From Bugulina stolonifera (lineage: Eukaryota; Bryozoa; Gymnolaemata; Cheilostomatida; Bugulidae), in NCBI GenBank assembly GCA_935421135.1, contig OW285196.1, forward strand, positions 12,769,001 to 12,833,000: DNA of 64,000 nucleotides, read 5' to 3'. Numbering within the stretch: position 1 is the stretch's first letter; every line of letters begins with the position of its first letter. Shown here in pieces: positions 26,401 to 35,999 of this stretch. A model generated the notes under the pieces. It was given only the letters and a program-made list of their open reading frames with translations. It searched no databases and had not been told where the DNA came from. The position numbers and the translations under genes were made by a program.

Positions 26401-29400
26401 CACTGTAGGGTTAGATAAATAATTTCTCCCTCGCCTTTCCTTGAACAAACTTAATTTGCAGATGACAGTGACAAGATGGCCACTCGATCTAGGCCAACAA
26501 TACTGCAGACCTAGCTCACTTTTTTCGCTCGACTGAGGTTATCTATTCGACAGTGCATGGTCCATGTGCAGCATCTGAGCTGAAAGTCAGTCAATATTCT
26601 CTTGCTAAAAATAAATTACTACATCATAGTAGGTTGAGAGTCACTTTGAGCCTGGCCACGCCTACAAACTAACCCATCGTTGACAGGACTCGGTGCTAAG
26701 GGAAGGTACGTGTAACTCTAGCTGTTGTACTATATGTATATTTCATGTGCTCATCCTCTACATATATGTGATTGTAGACTACTGTTTAGCCAGTCGATTC
26801 TTACTCTAGATCTCATAGAAGATTTTCTCGAAATGATAGATAATTCAATCAATAAAGAAAATGATGAAATCATGAAAGCGGTAAGTTCCTGATTGGCTAA
26901 TTAAAAATAGGTCATTATTTGATTGGCCAATAACATGTAGACCAGAATTTTATCGGTCAATAATATGATGCCTTAACCATGTTCAAATCTACCACACCCG
27001 AGTCATGATCATTATTGTTTCTGATGACAGCTATACGGCAGTGGCAAGTGGAAAAAGGGGTCTAGCTACTTCCGTATCGATGGCACTGTTGATGCTAAAC
27101 AGAGAGCTCGGGCTACGGCCTACTTTAATAAACCAAACAATCACAAGTAAGTCCACTGGGCCGATAACCGCTACTGTTCTAGGAATGTGTGAACAGGAAG
27201 CTGAATTAATGAGTCACATGACCTCAATATGGCAGAGCCGTTGGTTGTGAGAGTTGCGTTACTTGGAAAACACTGTGTGCCATGTTGGATTTATTAAAAC
27301 GAATCAAAATAATTGATAGAAAGGTTTGACCAATGTAATCCCCCGTTCTAGACCCGATATGGCCTCTTGTTGACATCCTGTGACGCTGCAATATAGAAAA
27401 ATTCATCATTTAATGTACATCATGTAAAGTCGCAATACCGTGACTTTACGTAAATAATGCTATTATACTCTACAGTGCCAGACTCTTTCTCATATCTACC
27501 CGTGCCGGAGGTATGGGTATCAACTTGGTCGGTGCTAACAGAGTCATTATATTTGATGCGTCATGGAACCCGTCATACGATGTACAGGCAATCTTCCGAG
27601 CTTATAGGTTTGGACAGAAGAAACCAGTCTATGTCTACAGGCTCCTGGCTAAGGTTCGTTAATAACCGCCTGTAGTCATCTCGGCGCTCAATCACCATCA
27701 CCCTTGTGCATTATACATATACATATATTGTGTAGGTTTTTGTAGGCCCACGTGGATTGGATGTGTGAGATAAAAACTATTGTGGTACTGTTTCATGTAA
27801 CTTATCAATTTTACTGCCAAGGTACAGTTAGTGTATAAGTGTGATATTACCAGGGTACAGTTAGTGTATAAGTGTGGTATTACCAGGGTACAGTTAGTGT
27901 ATAAGTGTGGTATCACCAGGGTACAGTTAGTGTATAAGTGTGGTATTACCAGGGTACAGTTGGTGTATAAGTGTGATTTTGCCAGGGTACGGTTGGTGTA
28001 CAAGGGTAATGTTGTCAGGGTGTGGTTAGTTTATAAATGTGATATTGCCAGGGTACAGTTAGTGTATAAGTGTGATATTGCCAGGGTATGGTTAGTGTTA
28101 GTGTTAGAAGGTTAGTGTGATATTGCCAGGGTACAATGGAGGAGAAGATATATGAGAGACAGATAGCCAAGTTATCACTGAGTGAAAGGGTGGTAGATGA
28201 AAGACAGATAGACAGACACTTTAATGCAAACGATCTCAGTGAGCTCTACACCTTCAAACCGGAGGATGAACCTAGTGAGACTCCTGCTCTTCCAAAGGTA
28301 AGTGTTTTATATAAACTGTATTATGGTATATTTCTCCATCTCTCAGTTCTCTGTCACACTTGCCAGTAACTGTTGGCCAACGGGAATCACACTCGTTGAC
28401 AATGGTTTTCACGAACGAGTGCCGGGGTTATATAAAAGTACACAAATCCTCTAGAGTAGAATGATAGACGAGAATATGGTATATAGTCTAGTGGGTCTTA
28501 CTCTTCTGTCTCAGGATCTTCTGCTAGCTGACCTCTTGAACTCTCACGGCCACCTTATCAGGAAGGTGATGGAGCACGACTCGCTCCTAGAGAACAAGGT
28601 GGATGAACAGCTGAGTGAAGAGGAAAGGAAGGCAGCGTGGCTCGAGTTCCAGCAAGAGAAGGACAAGGTGGAGCGGACCCCTCTACCTCCTCCCCCAGGT
28701 GCTGCCGGCCACTCCGGTGTGCCTGCTACTGTTACCATGTACAATGCTGCTGCTCTGTCCAACGTATTCCTCAAAGAGCATGAGAAGGCCGGGATTATAC
28801 AAGCTCTTCATCAAAGGGTAATGTGTTAATGTATCTCCACTCTACTCTGATCTAGTTCCAATAAATGGGCTGTTGATAACCCGTCCCATCCATGGCTATG
28901 TGCTGTGGTAAAGAAATTGGACTATTTATTACCTAAATAAACATCTAGACCAAGAACATTATTTGTTGATATAGTTGTGTCAAGGTTAACTTTGCGTACT
29001 GGAATGTTTTGATTACTTACTTTTAATCGATACGAATATGAAATCTGTTGAGTGGAAAGTTGAAATATATTTATAAATGCGGCTACTCTGAACTGGTTAA
29101 TGTTTATGTATATGGTTGTTATTCCTACACAGTCAACCTTGGGTTGTATACACATGTACAATATATATGCATAGCTGTTAGCCTAAGGTTATCATTTACT
29201 TACAGTTCCCAGCTATGCAAGGCAATGACTTCAACAAACTTTTTGAGGCTCAGTGTAAACAAATCAACTACCAGAGATTCATGGCATACCAGCAGGTAAG
29301 CTCGGTTCATATGTCCTTAAACTGGAGCTATTAGCTAGTTCAATACTATAAATCTACATGTATATAAAGTAGTTTCAGTCTAGTATATGTGTATTATTTG

Positions 29401-29904
29401 GACGGACCTGGGTCACAAATAAAATCCAAAGATGGCCGCTCGGCCTAGCCCCAAATGGTTATTGACCTGGGATTTTGCTTGGTCAAACGAAACCATCCCT
29501 AACTGATCGGCACACCTGGGTTTTCACACGAAAAAGAGGATATCTCTGAGCTGCCCTGATAAGGTGTAAAACACAGAAACAGTACACTGTATGCGGATTT
29601 AGTACATGTACGTCTGCTTTAGGAGAACGGCGCTAACAGATATATGACCCCACAGCACATGCGCATGTTCCAAGAGAAAGTACAGTATCAGATGGCACAA
29701 CATCCACAACAGCAGCTGCAGCAACAACAGCAGCAGCTACAGCAACAACAGCAGCTACAGCAACAACAGCAGCTACAGCAGCAACAGCAGCTACAGACCC
29801 AGCAACAACAGCAAAGAGCGCAGCAGCGAATGGCTGAACACGAACATCGAAGGCAACAGATAGCTAATTATATGAAGCACCAAAGACAGTCTGGTAATCA
29901 GTGA
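5408..29904 (+). CDS. ATRX: ATRX-type SNF2 chromatin remodeller, complete gene, 42 coding exons, 2562 aa
   Basis: The order ADD domain, SUMO-interacting motif, long charged linker, SNF2 helicase with GLGKT and DEGH, then Q-rich tail is diagnostic of ATRX (human protein about 2490 aa). In vertebrates ATRX reads H3K9me3/H3K4me0 tails and, with DAXX, deposits H3.3 at heterochromatin and telomeres. The start is 5408 (CAG ATG GCT GAA CCA). I joined 42 exons by GT-AG sites; the summed length is 7689 nt, and every junction is in phase. First exons: 5408-5454, 5722-5892, 6106-6195, 6624-6691. They encode an acidic leader of about 125 residues with no recognised domain. The other exons are given in the domain entries. 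The stop TGA is at 29902-29904. Most introns are under 1 kb and many contain minisatellites. Confidence 0.93.
6700..7488 (+). repeat. 23-bp minisatellite in ATRX intron 4, about 34 copies
   Basis: Unit ACTCACCTACTTACTATCCC + ATC. It begins within about 10 bases of the exon 4 donor (6692). Because 23 is not a multiple of three and there are few stops, two long frames run through it; they are not genes. Confidence 0.95.
7618..8774 (+). other. ATRX: ATRX exons 5-7: ADD (GATA-like plus PHD) zinc-finger domain
   Basis: Exons 7618-7838, 7977-8117 and 8661-8774 encode residues about 126-284. The ADD domain runs from [10 protein letters not shown] through [16 protein letters not shown], then [23 protein letters not shown] and [11 protein letters not shown]. 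The cysteine pairs needed for the GATA-like finger (CxxC..CxxC) and the PHD finger are all present. In known ATRX and DNMT3 proteins this module binds histone H3 unmodified at K4 and, in ATRX, trimethylated at K9. The human ATRX segment is closely alike in order and spacing, so histone reading is probably kept. Confidence 0.92.
8228..8400 (+). repeat. (GACT)n microsatellite in ATRX intron 6
   Basis: Pure GACT repeats at 8228-8265 pass into degenerate GACT/GAAT/ATCT units up to about 8400. Confidence 0.85.
9056..9971 (+). other. ATRX: ATRX exons 8-10: helical segment after ADD
   Basis: Exons 9056-9152, 9441-9566 and 9775-9971 follow the ADD domain. Exon 8 and the second half of exon 10 are predicted helical/coiled ([19 protein letters not shown] and [20 protein letters not shown]), with a Pro-rich stretch between them. 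No named domain is recognised. Phases 0-1-1-0 fit the neighbouring exons. Confidence 0.8.
10126..10885. mobile_element. MITE in ATRX intron 10 (about 760 bp)
   Basis: Ends are inverted: TTAAAGGTGGACTGTACTG at 10126 and its near-complement CAGTACAGTCCATCTTTAA ending at 10885. No coding frame lies between. The flanking bases read TA or TTAA on both sides, so it may be a mariner-type (TA) or piggyBac-type (TTAA) insertion. Its middle is AT-rich and includes ATTAGGAGTTATCTCCACC. Confidence 0.6.
11053..15126 (+). other. ATRX: ATRX exons 11-17: Pro-rich, SIM and acidic/Ser-rich low-complexity region
   Basis: Exons 11053-11352, 11715-11843, 11967-12288, 12725-12829, 13158-13667, 13856-13936 and 14308-15126. 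Exon 11 is Pro/Ala-rich. Exon 13 (from residue 568) has [13 protein letters not shown], a hydrophobic core followed by acid and serines, the classic SUMO-interacting motif; ATRX is a PML-body protein, so SUMO binding is plausible. Exons 15-17 are Ser/Asp/Glu and Lys/Arg rich and look disordered. Exon 17 is the longest (819 nt) and contains an internal 12-residue tandem repeat of the type [11 protein letters not shown] (about 14541-14640). No folded domain is expected here. Confidence 0.85.
13728..13792 (+). repeat. Polypyrimidine (CCCCTCATCTC)n tract in ATRX intron 15
   Basis: Almost pure C/T on the plus strand, with CCCCTCATCT units. It lies about 60 bases before the exon 16 acceptor and could affect splicing. 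Confidence 0.7.
15773..16147 (+). repeat. 29-bp minisatellite in ATRX intron 18, about 12-13 copies
   Basis: Unit TCAGTGTCAGTTATAAAC + TACCTTGCTAT, repeated with few changes and reaching to within about 10 bases of the exon 19 acceptor at 16154. Open frames through it are repeat artefacts. Confidence 0.9.
17246..17308 (+). repeat. (TGTGT)n microsatellite in ATRX intron 21
   Basis: Repeats of TTGTG about ten times just downstream of the exon 21 donor (17207). Confidence 0.85.
17537..17635. repeat. Near-perfect 99-bp palindrome in ATRX intron 21
   Basis: Arms of 48 bp (17537-17584 and 17588-17635) pair with one mismatch around a 3-base centre. The arm contains GAATAGATGAAATTGATG. In RNA this forms a long hairpin; the minimal loop is unlike a normal pre-miRNA. 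It may be a small foldback element or a recent snap-back duplication. Confidence 0.85.
17782..18752 (+). repeat. 36-bp minisatellite in ATRX intron 21, about 27 copies
   Basis: Unit GGTATTCACAGTACCACTCC + ATGTATATTACTACTA, very uniform. Since 36 is a multiple of three and the unit lacks stops, long open frames exist on both strands; they are artefacts. The array ends about 35 bases before exon 22. Confidence 0.95.
20838..21240 (+). repeat. 25-bp minisatellite filling ATRX intron 25, about 16 copies
   Basis: Unit TACTGTACTTACTCTATACT + GTATC. The intron (20831-21244) is almost nothing but this repeat, running from just after the donor to the exon 26 acceptor. Confidence 0.93.
21728..22039 (+). 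repeat. Two minisatellites filling ATRX intron 27
   Basis: The first part (21728-21830) is five degenerate copies of about 21 bases, each resembling the donor itself (GTAAGTGTGGTAGACGTACA). The second part (21845-22039) is a 26-bp unit (GATAGCCTTAGTCACTGTGT + ACTGTA), seven to eight copies, and the last copy supplies the exon 28 acceptor TACTGTAG. Confidence 0.9.
23018..23206 (+). repeat. 34-36-bp minisatellite from the ATRX exon 30 donor, about 5 copies
   Basis: Unit GTGCAGTAGCAATCTTATGT + AGACTCACTTGTATAG. The first copy begins at the exon 30 donor (CAG|GTACATTAGCATTCTTATG). Confidence 0.88.
23660..23770 (+). repeat. (TATGC)n microsatellite in ATRX intron 31
   Basis: Degenerate TATGCTATGCTA units begin about 15 bases after the exon 31 donor at 23651. 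Confidence 0.8.
24240..25188 (+). repeat. 22-bp minisatellite from the ATRX exon 32 donor, about 43 copies
   Basis: Unit CTATCAGTAGGTAATATATA + AC. The first copies keep CATCGGCAGGTAACATA, which is the exon 32 end plus its donor, so nearly every unit carries an AG|GTAATA donor-like word. Confidence 0.95.
25365..26001 (+). other. ATRX: ATRX exons 33-34: acidic insert between helicase lobes
   Basis: Exons 25365-25507 and 25934-26001. They encode a Ser/Asp/Glu-rich stretch ([18 protein letters not shown]) followed by [13 protein letters not shown]. This fits the variable insert that separates the two RecA lobes in ATRX and other SNF2-family proteins. No catalytic motif is in it. Confidence 0.85.
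26303..26700. other. ATRX intron 35 remainder
   Basis: No coding sequence. A short stretch near 26472 (AAGATGGCCACTCGATC) resembles the inner part of the 267-bp MITE family described at 51676 and may be a decayed copy, but I could not trace its ends. Confidence 0.3.
27822..28135 (+). repeat. 33-bp minisatellite in ATRX intron 38 built on the exon 39 acceptor, about 9 copies
   Basis: Unit GTGTATAAGTGTGGTATTAC + CAGGGTACAGTTA. Most units contain TACCAGGGTACA or TGCCAGGGTACA, and the last one is the true acceptor TGCCAG|GGTACAATG of exon 39. Open frames through the array are artefacts. Confidence 0.92.
28515..29904 (+). other. ATRX: ATRX exons 40-42: C-terminal region with poly-Q tail
   Basis: Exons 28515-28817, 29206-29295 and 29623-29904. 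Exon 40 contains EHDSLLENK and [10 protein letters not shown], both conserved in vertebrate ATRX after the helicase. Exon 42 has poly-Q blocks separated by single Leu (29700-29820), coded by mixed CAA/CAG, and then [20 protein letters not shown] before the stop. A Q-rich end is also found in vertebrate ATRX. The 3' UTR follows, with a possible polyadenylation signal AATAAA at 30590-30595. Confidence 0.9.
29398..29575 (+). mobile_element. Partial copy of a 267-bp MITE family in ATRX intron 41
   Basis: Shares GACCTGGGTCACAAATAAAA, AAGATGGCCGCTCGGCC and GCACACCTGGGTTTTCACAC blocks with the complete copy at 51676-51942. The right end is lost. Confidence 0.6.
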
Positions 29905-30944
29905 GGGGCAGCTAGACTGATAGACGTTGATTGGAGCTTAGCAGTTCTAGAGCCAAGTCTATGTAAACAGACTAGAGTTAACATGTTCTGGCTTAGGATT
30001 GACTGTTCACTACTTGTTGTTATGTGTCAGAAAACGGTTACTGTGTAAATGTATAGTTGCATATCTCTAACTTGTGTTTCTATTTGCTGATTGATACAAC
30101 TGGAGTTGGTTTTATTGAGAATGCTGTTTTTAGTTTGTTTATGTATACCGGGGATGTTTGCTGTCATTCTTCCTTATTTTTAGTGAACACAATTGGCCAC
30201 CGTTGCAAAAACATATAGTCACATTTGTATTATAATATTTAGTATTCATTTTCTTTTGACAACACCATTGGCCTGTTAATGTGGTATTGTCATGATGTAA
30301 TCATTTATTGTGTACATTAATGTAGTATTATCATGATGTAATCATATATTGTGTACATTCATTTGGTGACAGGTGCCATATTTATCTGTTGATTGTAATT
30401 TATGTCAACTCAGTTTTATCTTTAACTAGTGGAATGTAACTTATATAAATAATATGGAATTAACCCACTGAACCCATGCTCCAAGTTTGTCTTTGCGCAT
30501 GGCGTTATGATAAGACACATTTGATTTACCACTAGATGCACAGCAATCTCCAGGGTTTGAAATTTAAAAATTCACTTTGGTTTATTGCAAATAAATATTA
30601 ACCTTTTAGAACAAAACTGTATGGGTAAGGAAGAGTGATAGTAATGGTAATAAAATAATATTATGCTTCAAAATAATATCTGGTGGTATTAATTCAGATA
30701 GTGCATGAGTGCTAATGAGAGAAACATCATAATATCTTTTTGTATAAATATTTGGAAGAAATATGTAAAATTTTAAATAAAATCTATAGAAGTTCAAAAT
30801 AAATAAGTTCCCGAGGCAAGCTCTATAATTACGTATAACTACACTGCACTTGGTATTTGAAAACAGAAGCTTTACCACTCTTCATGTCTCGCCATTTTGT
30901 GAATAGAACAGATTCTACATTTGAGCTACTGGGCTGAGTCCTTA
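29905..30944. other. Convergent 3' region between ATRX and LPMO gene A
   Basis: Contains the 3' UTRs of two genes transcribed towards each other. AATAAA lies at 30590-30595 on the plus strand, and the reverse signal (TTTATT on plus) at 30581-30586, so transcripts may overlap by a few bases. No coding frame of interest. Confidence 0.5.
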
Positions 30945-33900
30945 TTAGCCTCTATTTCCATGCGGGTGCCGTCTGCTCCCTTGTCTCCGAGTAGGAGACC
31001 TCTGTGGAGTTCTTATTTGATTATGAGCTCTTGTAGGAGTTCTTAAAACCACATGAGAATTGTTTGTCTCGTAGCATCTGCAGTGTGACTCTGGGCAATC
31101 CCTGCATGTAAATACATTATACACTATGTATGTTATACAACCAACACCTTGGGAAGCAGAAGCAGTGTGGACCATCTACTTTACCAAGATTCTCTACTCT
31201 ACTCCAATAAAATGCATCACCTATTTGGAGTTGTCCTGTCTATAATTTTAATTCGTCTTGTATGGATGTTGGCCGATTCGCTAGTTAGTCTTATTCAAAA
31301 GTGAGATAGTTTCAAATTACCAATGTCTACATCAAAATAGAGCAATCTTTTAATAGTCTTTGGAATCATCTAGTCCAAACCGAAGGCAACACAACTCCAA
31401 AAGCTGACAATACCAGGTTATCACTGAGTTAAGAGTCTTGGCAAAGTCGTTGATGTCGACATTATTATTGCATCGGCTGCTGGATTATCATATTTCGAGA
31501 AATGATTCTATGTTTATACACATATGCTTGGGAACGTCTGTAGTTGTCAAAGATAAACTGACAGACATATGCACAAAATCACTAAATGGAAACAATGTGT
31601 TCTACATACAGCAACCTTGTGTTGTAAGTTGAGAAAATTAGTAATGCAAGTGGCTTCTCATCTGGTCAGATATTTCTAATAGGATTATAACATTATACAC
31701 TGAATCAATGCTTTATATCACTTAATTCTAGGCTAAATATACCTAAATATAAATGTATAAAGCAGTTACCTATCCTCTGGCGGTTGATTTGCACAGATCT
31801 CATAGCAGTGCCGCACCATCCCGTCCTCTTGTCTACCACCAGTTCGGAAAGCACCCACAGCTTCACATGTATACTGAATATTCTTATTGCCCTGGAATGG
31901 TACAATGCACAAATAAATTAGCTAATATAAGAGCTTACAGAAAGACGTCATGTGTGCGCTGGTGTGGGTGTATGGTATTTCACTGGTGGAAAGCATAGTG
32001 AATATTACAATTTTAATCTGGGAGTAACTCACTGGTCTATTTCTAGTGGTTGGAGCTACAGTGCTTCTTCTAGATGGCCCATTAGTAGTTCGCCTTCTGG
32101 AAGTTGGCGCAGGAGTGTTTCTGCCGTTAGCACTGCTTGACGGAAGTAGAAGTCGAATTTCTTCCTCTCTGCTTAGACTCTCATCAGTACGGGTACAGTA
32201 ACAATGAGTTTCTGGGCAGTCTCTATAACAACCAAAATAGTAGAATCGGTCGCATTGCAGAGACCTTCTACACATTCAAGCAGTGGGTTAAAACCTATTC
32301 AAAGACTAGAACAATCTTAGCCGACACCTGCGTGGTAGTTTACATGCAGGTGTCGGCAGGTGCATCTACATGTAGAAAGAAGTCTAGGTGACAACAAACC
32401 TTTCATTTGGTAGCACCTCCAGGCAATGAATTCTACACCAATCGTGAAATCTATCATGTCCGTATGGTTCTACAACGCTACACTCCCAAGTTCCTTCCAG
32501 ACTCCCTCTCTATAATAAATATAGCCTAATGAACCACACAAATATACCATAGCTTCGGTTTTCAGCAACTAAGAATGGAAGAGATCAAGATACCTCAAGA
32601 TGTTTTGTGTGAGTAGTTTATACCATCTGCAAACTCCTTACAACTGTGCAGGCAGGCAGTGGCAGGAATGAATTGCAACAATACATTATCAGAATACAAA
32701 TTTTTATACATGCAAAACATGCCGTCTGAAGAAAAATAAGTAACAAATGACGCAATGTAATAACGTGATGATACATCTTAGTTAACTATGAAATTTATCA
32801 GAGACACTTACTGTGCTTTCCTCACTCATACCAAGAAGGCGCCTTTCTTCAGCGAGATCCATATTCTGATCAACTCGATGACAGTAACAAGTGTTTAACG
32901 GACAATTCCTGAAAAATATTAATTACATACATGTAAACAGAAGTGTTACAAATTGAAGCATTAATTACCTATTCAACATAATATGTAGAGTTGTGCTCCC
33001 TTCACTCTTTTTCCTCTCTGGAGTGAAGGCAGCTACTTGGTATTCAATCAATAATTCATAAACGCATTACCGTAGATGATATGCATCCCTGCTACATCGC
33101 ATAATCGAAACAAGTTCTCCTGGGTCGCCCTCTGAACAGTTTAAAACTTTACTAGTGGTTAGGTTTGCTTTTTGTGTGGGCGGTGAGTGATTGAATGAAG
33201 TGAGTGACTGAGTGCTGTTTGATTGGTAATCAATTTAGAGAATTAACATCAAATTGGTCTGAAGCTAAAATAACCAAGTGGGAAGAGAGTTAGGAGATAG
33301 ATATATTCAAAAATCCGGACGGACTTTTCAGAAGTTTTCTGTAATAAATTGTACAATATATACATGTAGAGGATTCCCATTCCATACCTTTGTCCAGGCA
33401 GAGCATACAAACAGTTCTCATAACACCACCCTTCATATATTTTTTCATCCTTTCCTCGACGTTGATTGGCTGCCTCGCACGTCCATTCCCCTGGCAAGTC
33501 ATCCTGCATATGCGTACAGACTAATTACTACATGTACATGCAGCTACCAATTCTCAGTCAACCTCACTCAGTCTAACTTACCGTGTGACATACACTCTTT
33601 TAAACTTGCATTGTAAATGCAATGTCAAAGCATATAAAAGTAAACAATGTATTTACATTCAATACATAACACTTTAAATCATGAGTGAAGTATCGCTAGC
33701 TGCACACACCTGAAAACCTCGCCCTAGTGTCTGTTTATTCTCCGGGATGGATTCGTAAGCCTCATCGGGTACAGTTGGTAGAGCCCTTCCTTGGCCTAAA
33801 GTGCCATCTTGTTTTGTAATTAATACGTCTGCACAGTTGATGAAAGTTTCTTGTTCTAATATGCCAACGTTGTTACCTAAGGGATAACAACTCCAATGTC

Positions 33901-35841
33901 CATTACCAAAAAACAAAGTGGTGGAATCGGTTTTGACTTTGATCAAAATTTGAAATCTTGAAAACCAAACTATATTTGTAAACAACAAATTAACTCACCA
34001 GTTTGCCAGTACCATTGGAGGACGCACTTTGCACAGGTGACACCTGCAGGTAGGCGGAGTCTGAATTTAGCAGTTCCTTTGTAAAGAGCCAAGTTTACAT
34101 GGTGTTGGGTTTGGCCCTGTTCATTTGCCAGTAAATGTCTGCAAATCGTGACGAATTGACTGAATTGTAAGCTATGATTTTAATTATTTATAATAATATG
34201 TTGTGTAGTGTTTTTCCAATTATTAAACTTCGCACCACAAGGGGAAATATTTATTCGAATGTTATGTTATCATTATGCCAACAAACATACATTAAACTAT
34301 AAGCACAATGTATGTAACTTCAAAAGAAGATTAATTTTTAGTTACACATAGGCATTTATATTATAGTATCTGTTTATGGTGTTGCTGTATATGTACATGA
34401 TGTAATCTACAGGTCACATAATATGCATCTTTCTTTTTACCTGTCAAAACAATTTTGGTCTTCCGGTCCACCTTTGGGATCACATAATTTGAACTGGAAA
34501 AAGCCTCTATGGTTAGCTGTAATATCAACTCTCACTTCTACGGATTGCCCTTCCTTGTAAACTCTAGCGATTATACCTACAAGTCAAACAGACATTGTAG
34601 ATGCAAGGTTTTAGGAGCTTTTCATCAATTAATGTGTCGCAGTGGAGAAATTATTACATGGAGTTTCATCAGTGAGAGTTTGAAACTCCGAATAGATGGC
34701 GTACCGTTAGCGTACCCCGGCCCTGAATAGCCAGTTTCATGTTTCCTTGGTCCCTGGTAAGGGTCGCCACATACTCCACACCTTCCACCCTGCTCCTTAT
34801 GTTGGTTCTACAATTAAAGCAAATGTTACAACTTGAAACAACACAATGTATCGCATGTGGCACGCCTACACAAACATAGGTAATAGGAGATAGGTAATGG
34901 GTGTGTTTATGATCTACTAAACAGAGATCACAGTTGACAGTTATCGATGGTGGCAAGTAGTGCATGTTACAATGCTACTTTGCTTTCCCTACTAGATTCT
35001 ACATATACCCCAATGAGATGAGGAATGCAGTACATTTTCGTTAGTCAAAGAATCTACATGAAGTAAAATAGTATTAATTTCTGTTAGTAATGTAGTATTT
35101 ACATCAAATCCCCCGCAATTCAATTGGTTCATGTCGTAGTTTGCTTTGTTAGGGAATCCATAGTTCCACATGGCGTTTCTCGATGGGGGATCGACTAGCC
35201 TTCCGTGACCCTGTAATTTATAACACATACATGAGTCTTGTAACTCTAAATGCTATAGTGGTATTGCATCAATCTATAAGCAGAATATATCAGCTTGAAA
35301 GTTACTAATTTACAGTAAAATTTACAGTATTTTGTTTGTCTCTATTGAAAGGATGAAGGAATAGCACTAGTTGGAACCGATGATACAGATGTTCAGTTAC
35401 ATTACATTATTTCTGTGAGTTGGTACAGTCTGATGTGGAAGAGAATTGATATAGTATACAATCATGTACCATGTAGATATAATTATATTATATTACACAA
35501 ATATGGTACAATAATATATAAAACATGTATATCATGATATTTTTATTAACATTATAGTACAGATACTGTACATGTAGTTATATTATTATATAGATTATAG
35601 TACAATATTATGATATTGTTATTATTGCATAGAGTATAGTATAGATATCATAGTCATATACATATTTTGTCGATATTATAACATTCTAGGATCTTTAGAC
35701 TCATTTTCCAGTTACTTGTTGTGGATTCATTAGTAGTGGGCTATCAATATAAGAATATCATATTTACTTTACCTGAATTCTGTAGACATGACAAGCTAAA
35801 TATATGATAAGAACAGTCGCTATTCCTTCCATCTTTAGCAT
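30945..35841 (-). CDS. LPMO gene A: secreted AA15-type lytic polysaccharide monooxygenase with three Cys-rich modules, 504 aa
   Basis: Twelve minus-strand exons in phase: 35773-35841, 35103-35210, 34705-34807, 34441-34576, 33999-34138, 33710-33876, 33388-33503, 32812-32908, 32400-32509, 32033-32222, 31770-31891, 30945-31101. A signal peptide (residues 1-24, core IATVLIIYLACHV) precedes His25, which after cleavage would be the N-terminal copper-brace His in GHGRLVDPPSR. The second ligand is His116 in ITANHRG, and Phe197 in ETFINCADV fits the axial position. CGVCGDPYQGP and CAKCVLQW are typical AA15 cysteine blocks. Known AA15 enzymes oxidise chitin or cellulose using copper. After the catalytic domain (to about 205) comes a linker and three six-cysteine modules (about 246-290, 319-360, 420-465) and a basic tail. 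The substrate is not shown by the sequence. Confidence 0.9.
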
Positions 35842-35939
35842 TTTCCTCTAACAGACTCAGTTGTGGTACAGGTAGAGCTAGGCTGAGATGAACTCATCCG
35901 CTGTGGATCTCTGTGTGTAGTCTGTTCACCAACTCCCAC

Positions 35940-35956
35940 TCCTTATAAAGCATCTG
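35940..35956 (-). promoter_or_regulatory. Candidate TATA box of LPMO gene A
   Basis: Minus-strand GCTTTATAAGGAGTGGG lies about 105 bases upstream of the gene A ATG, a reasonable position for a TATA element with a short 5' UTR. Inferred from sequence only. Confidence 0.5.
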
Positions 35957-35999
35957 ATGAATGGTTAATCTGCCAGTGGTGGATACAGGGGAATGACTG

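Larger units (their letters stand above)
26137..28297 (+). other. ATRX: ATRX exons 35-39: helicase C-terminal lobe
   Basis: Exons 26137-26278, 26778-26880, 27031-27146, 27476-27653 and 28130-28297. Exon 35/36 joins as [20 protein letters not shown] (motif IV). Exon 37 has [16 protein letters not shown]. Exon 38 holds motif V ([17 protein letters not shown]) and motif VI ([20 protein letters not shown], residues 2260-2279), including the arginine finger region. Exon 39 gives [20 protein letters not shown] and the NDLSELYTF segment typical of ATRX. Nothing essential is missing. Confidence 0.93.
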
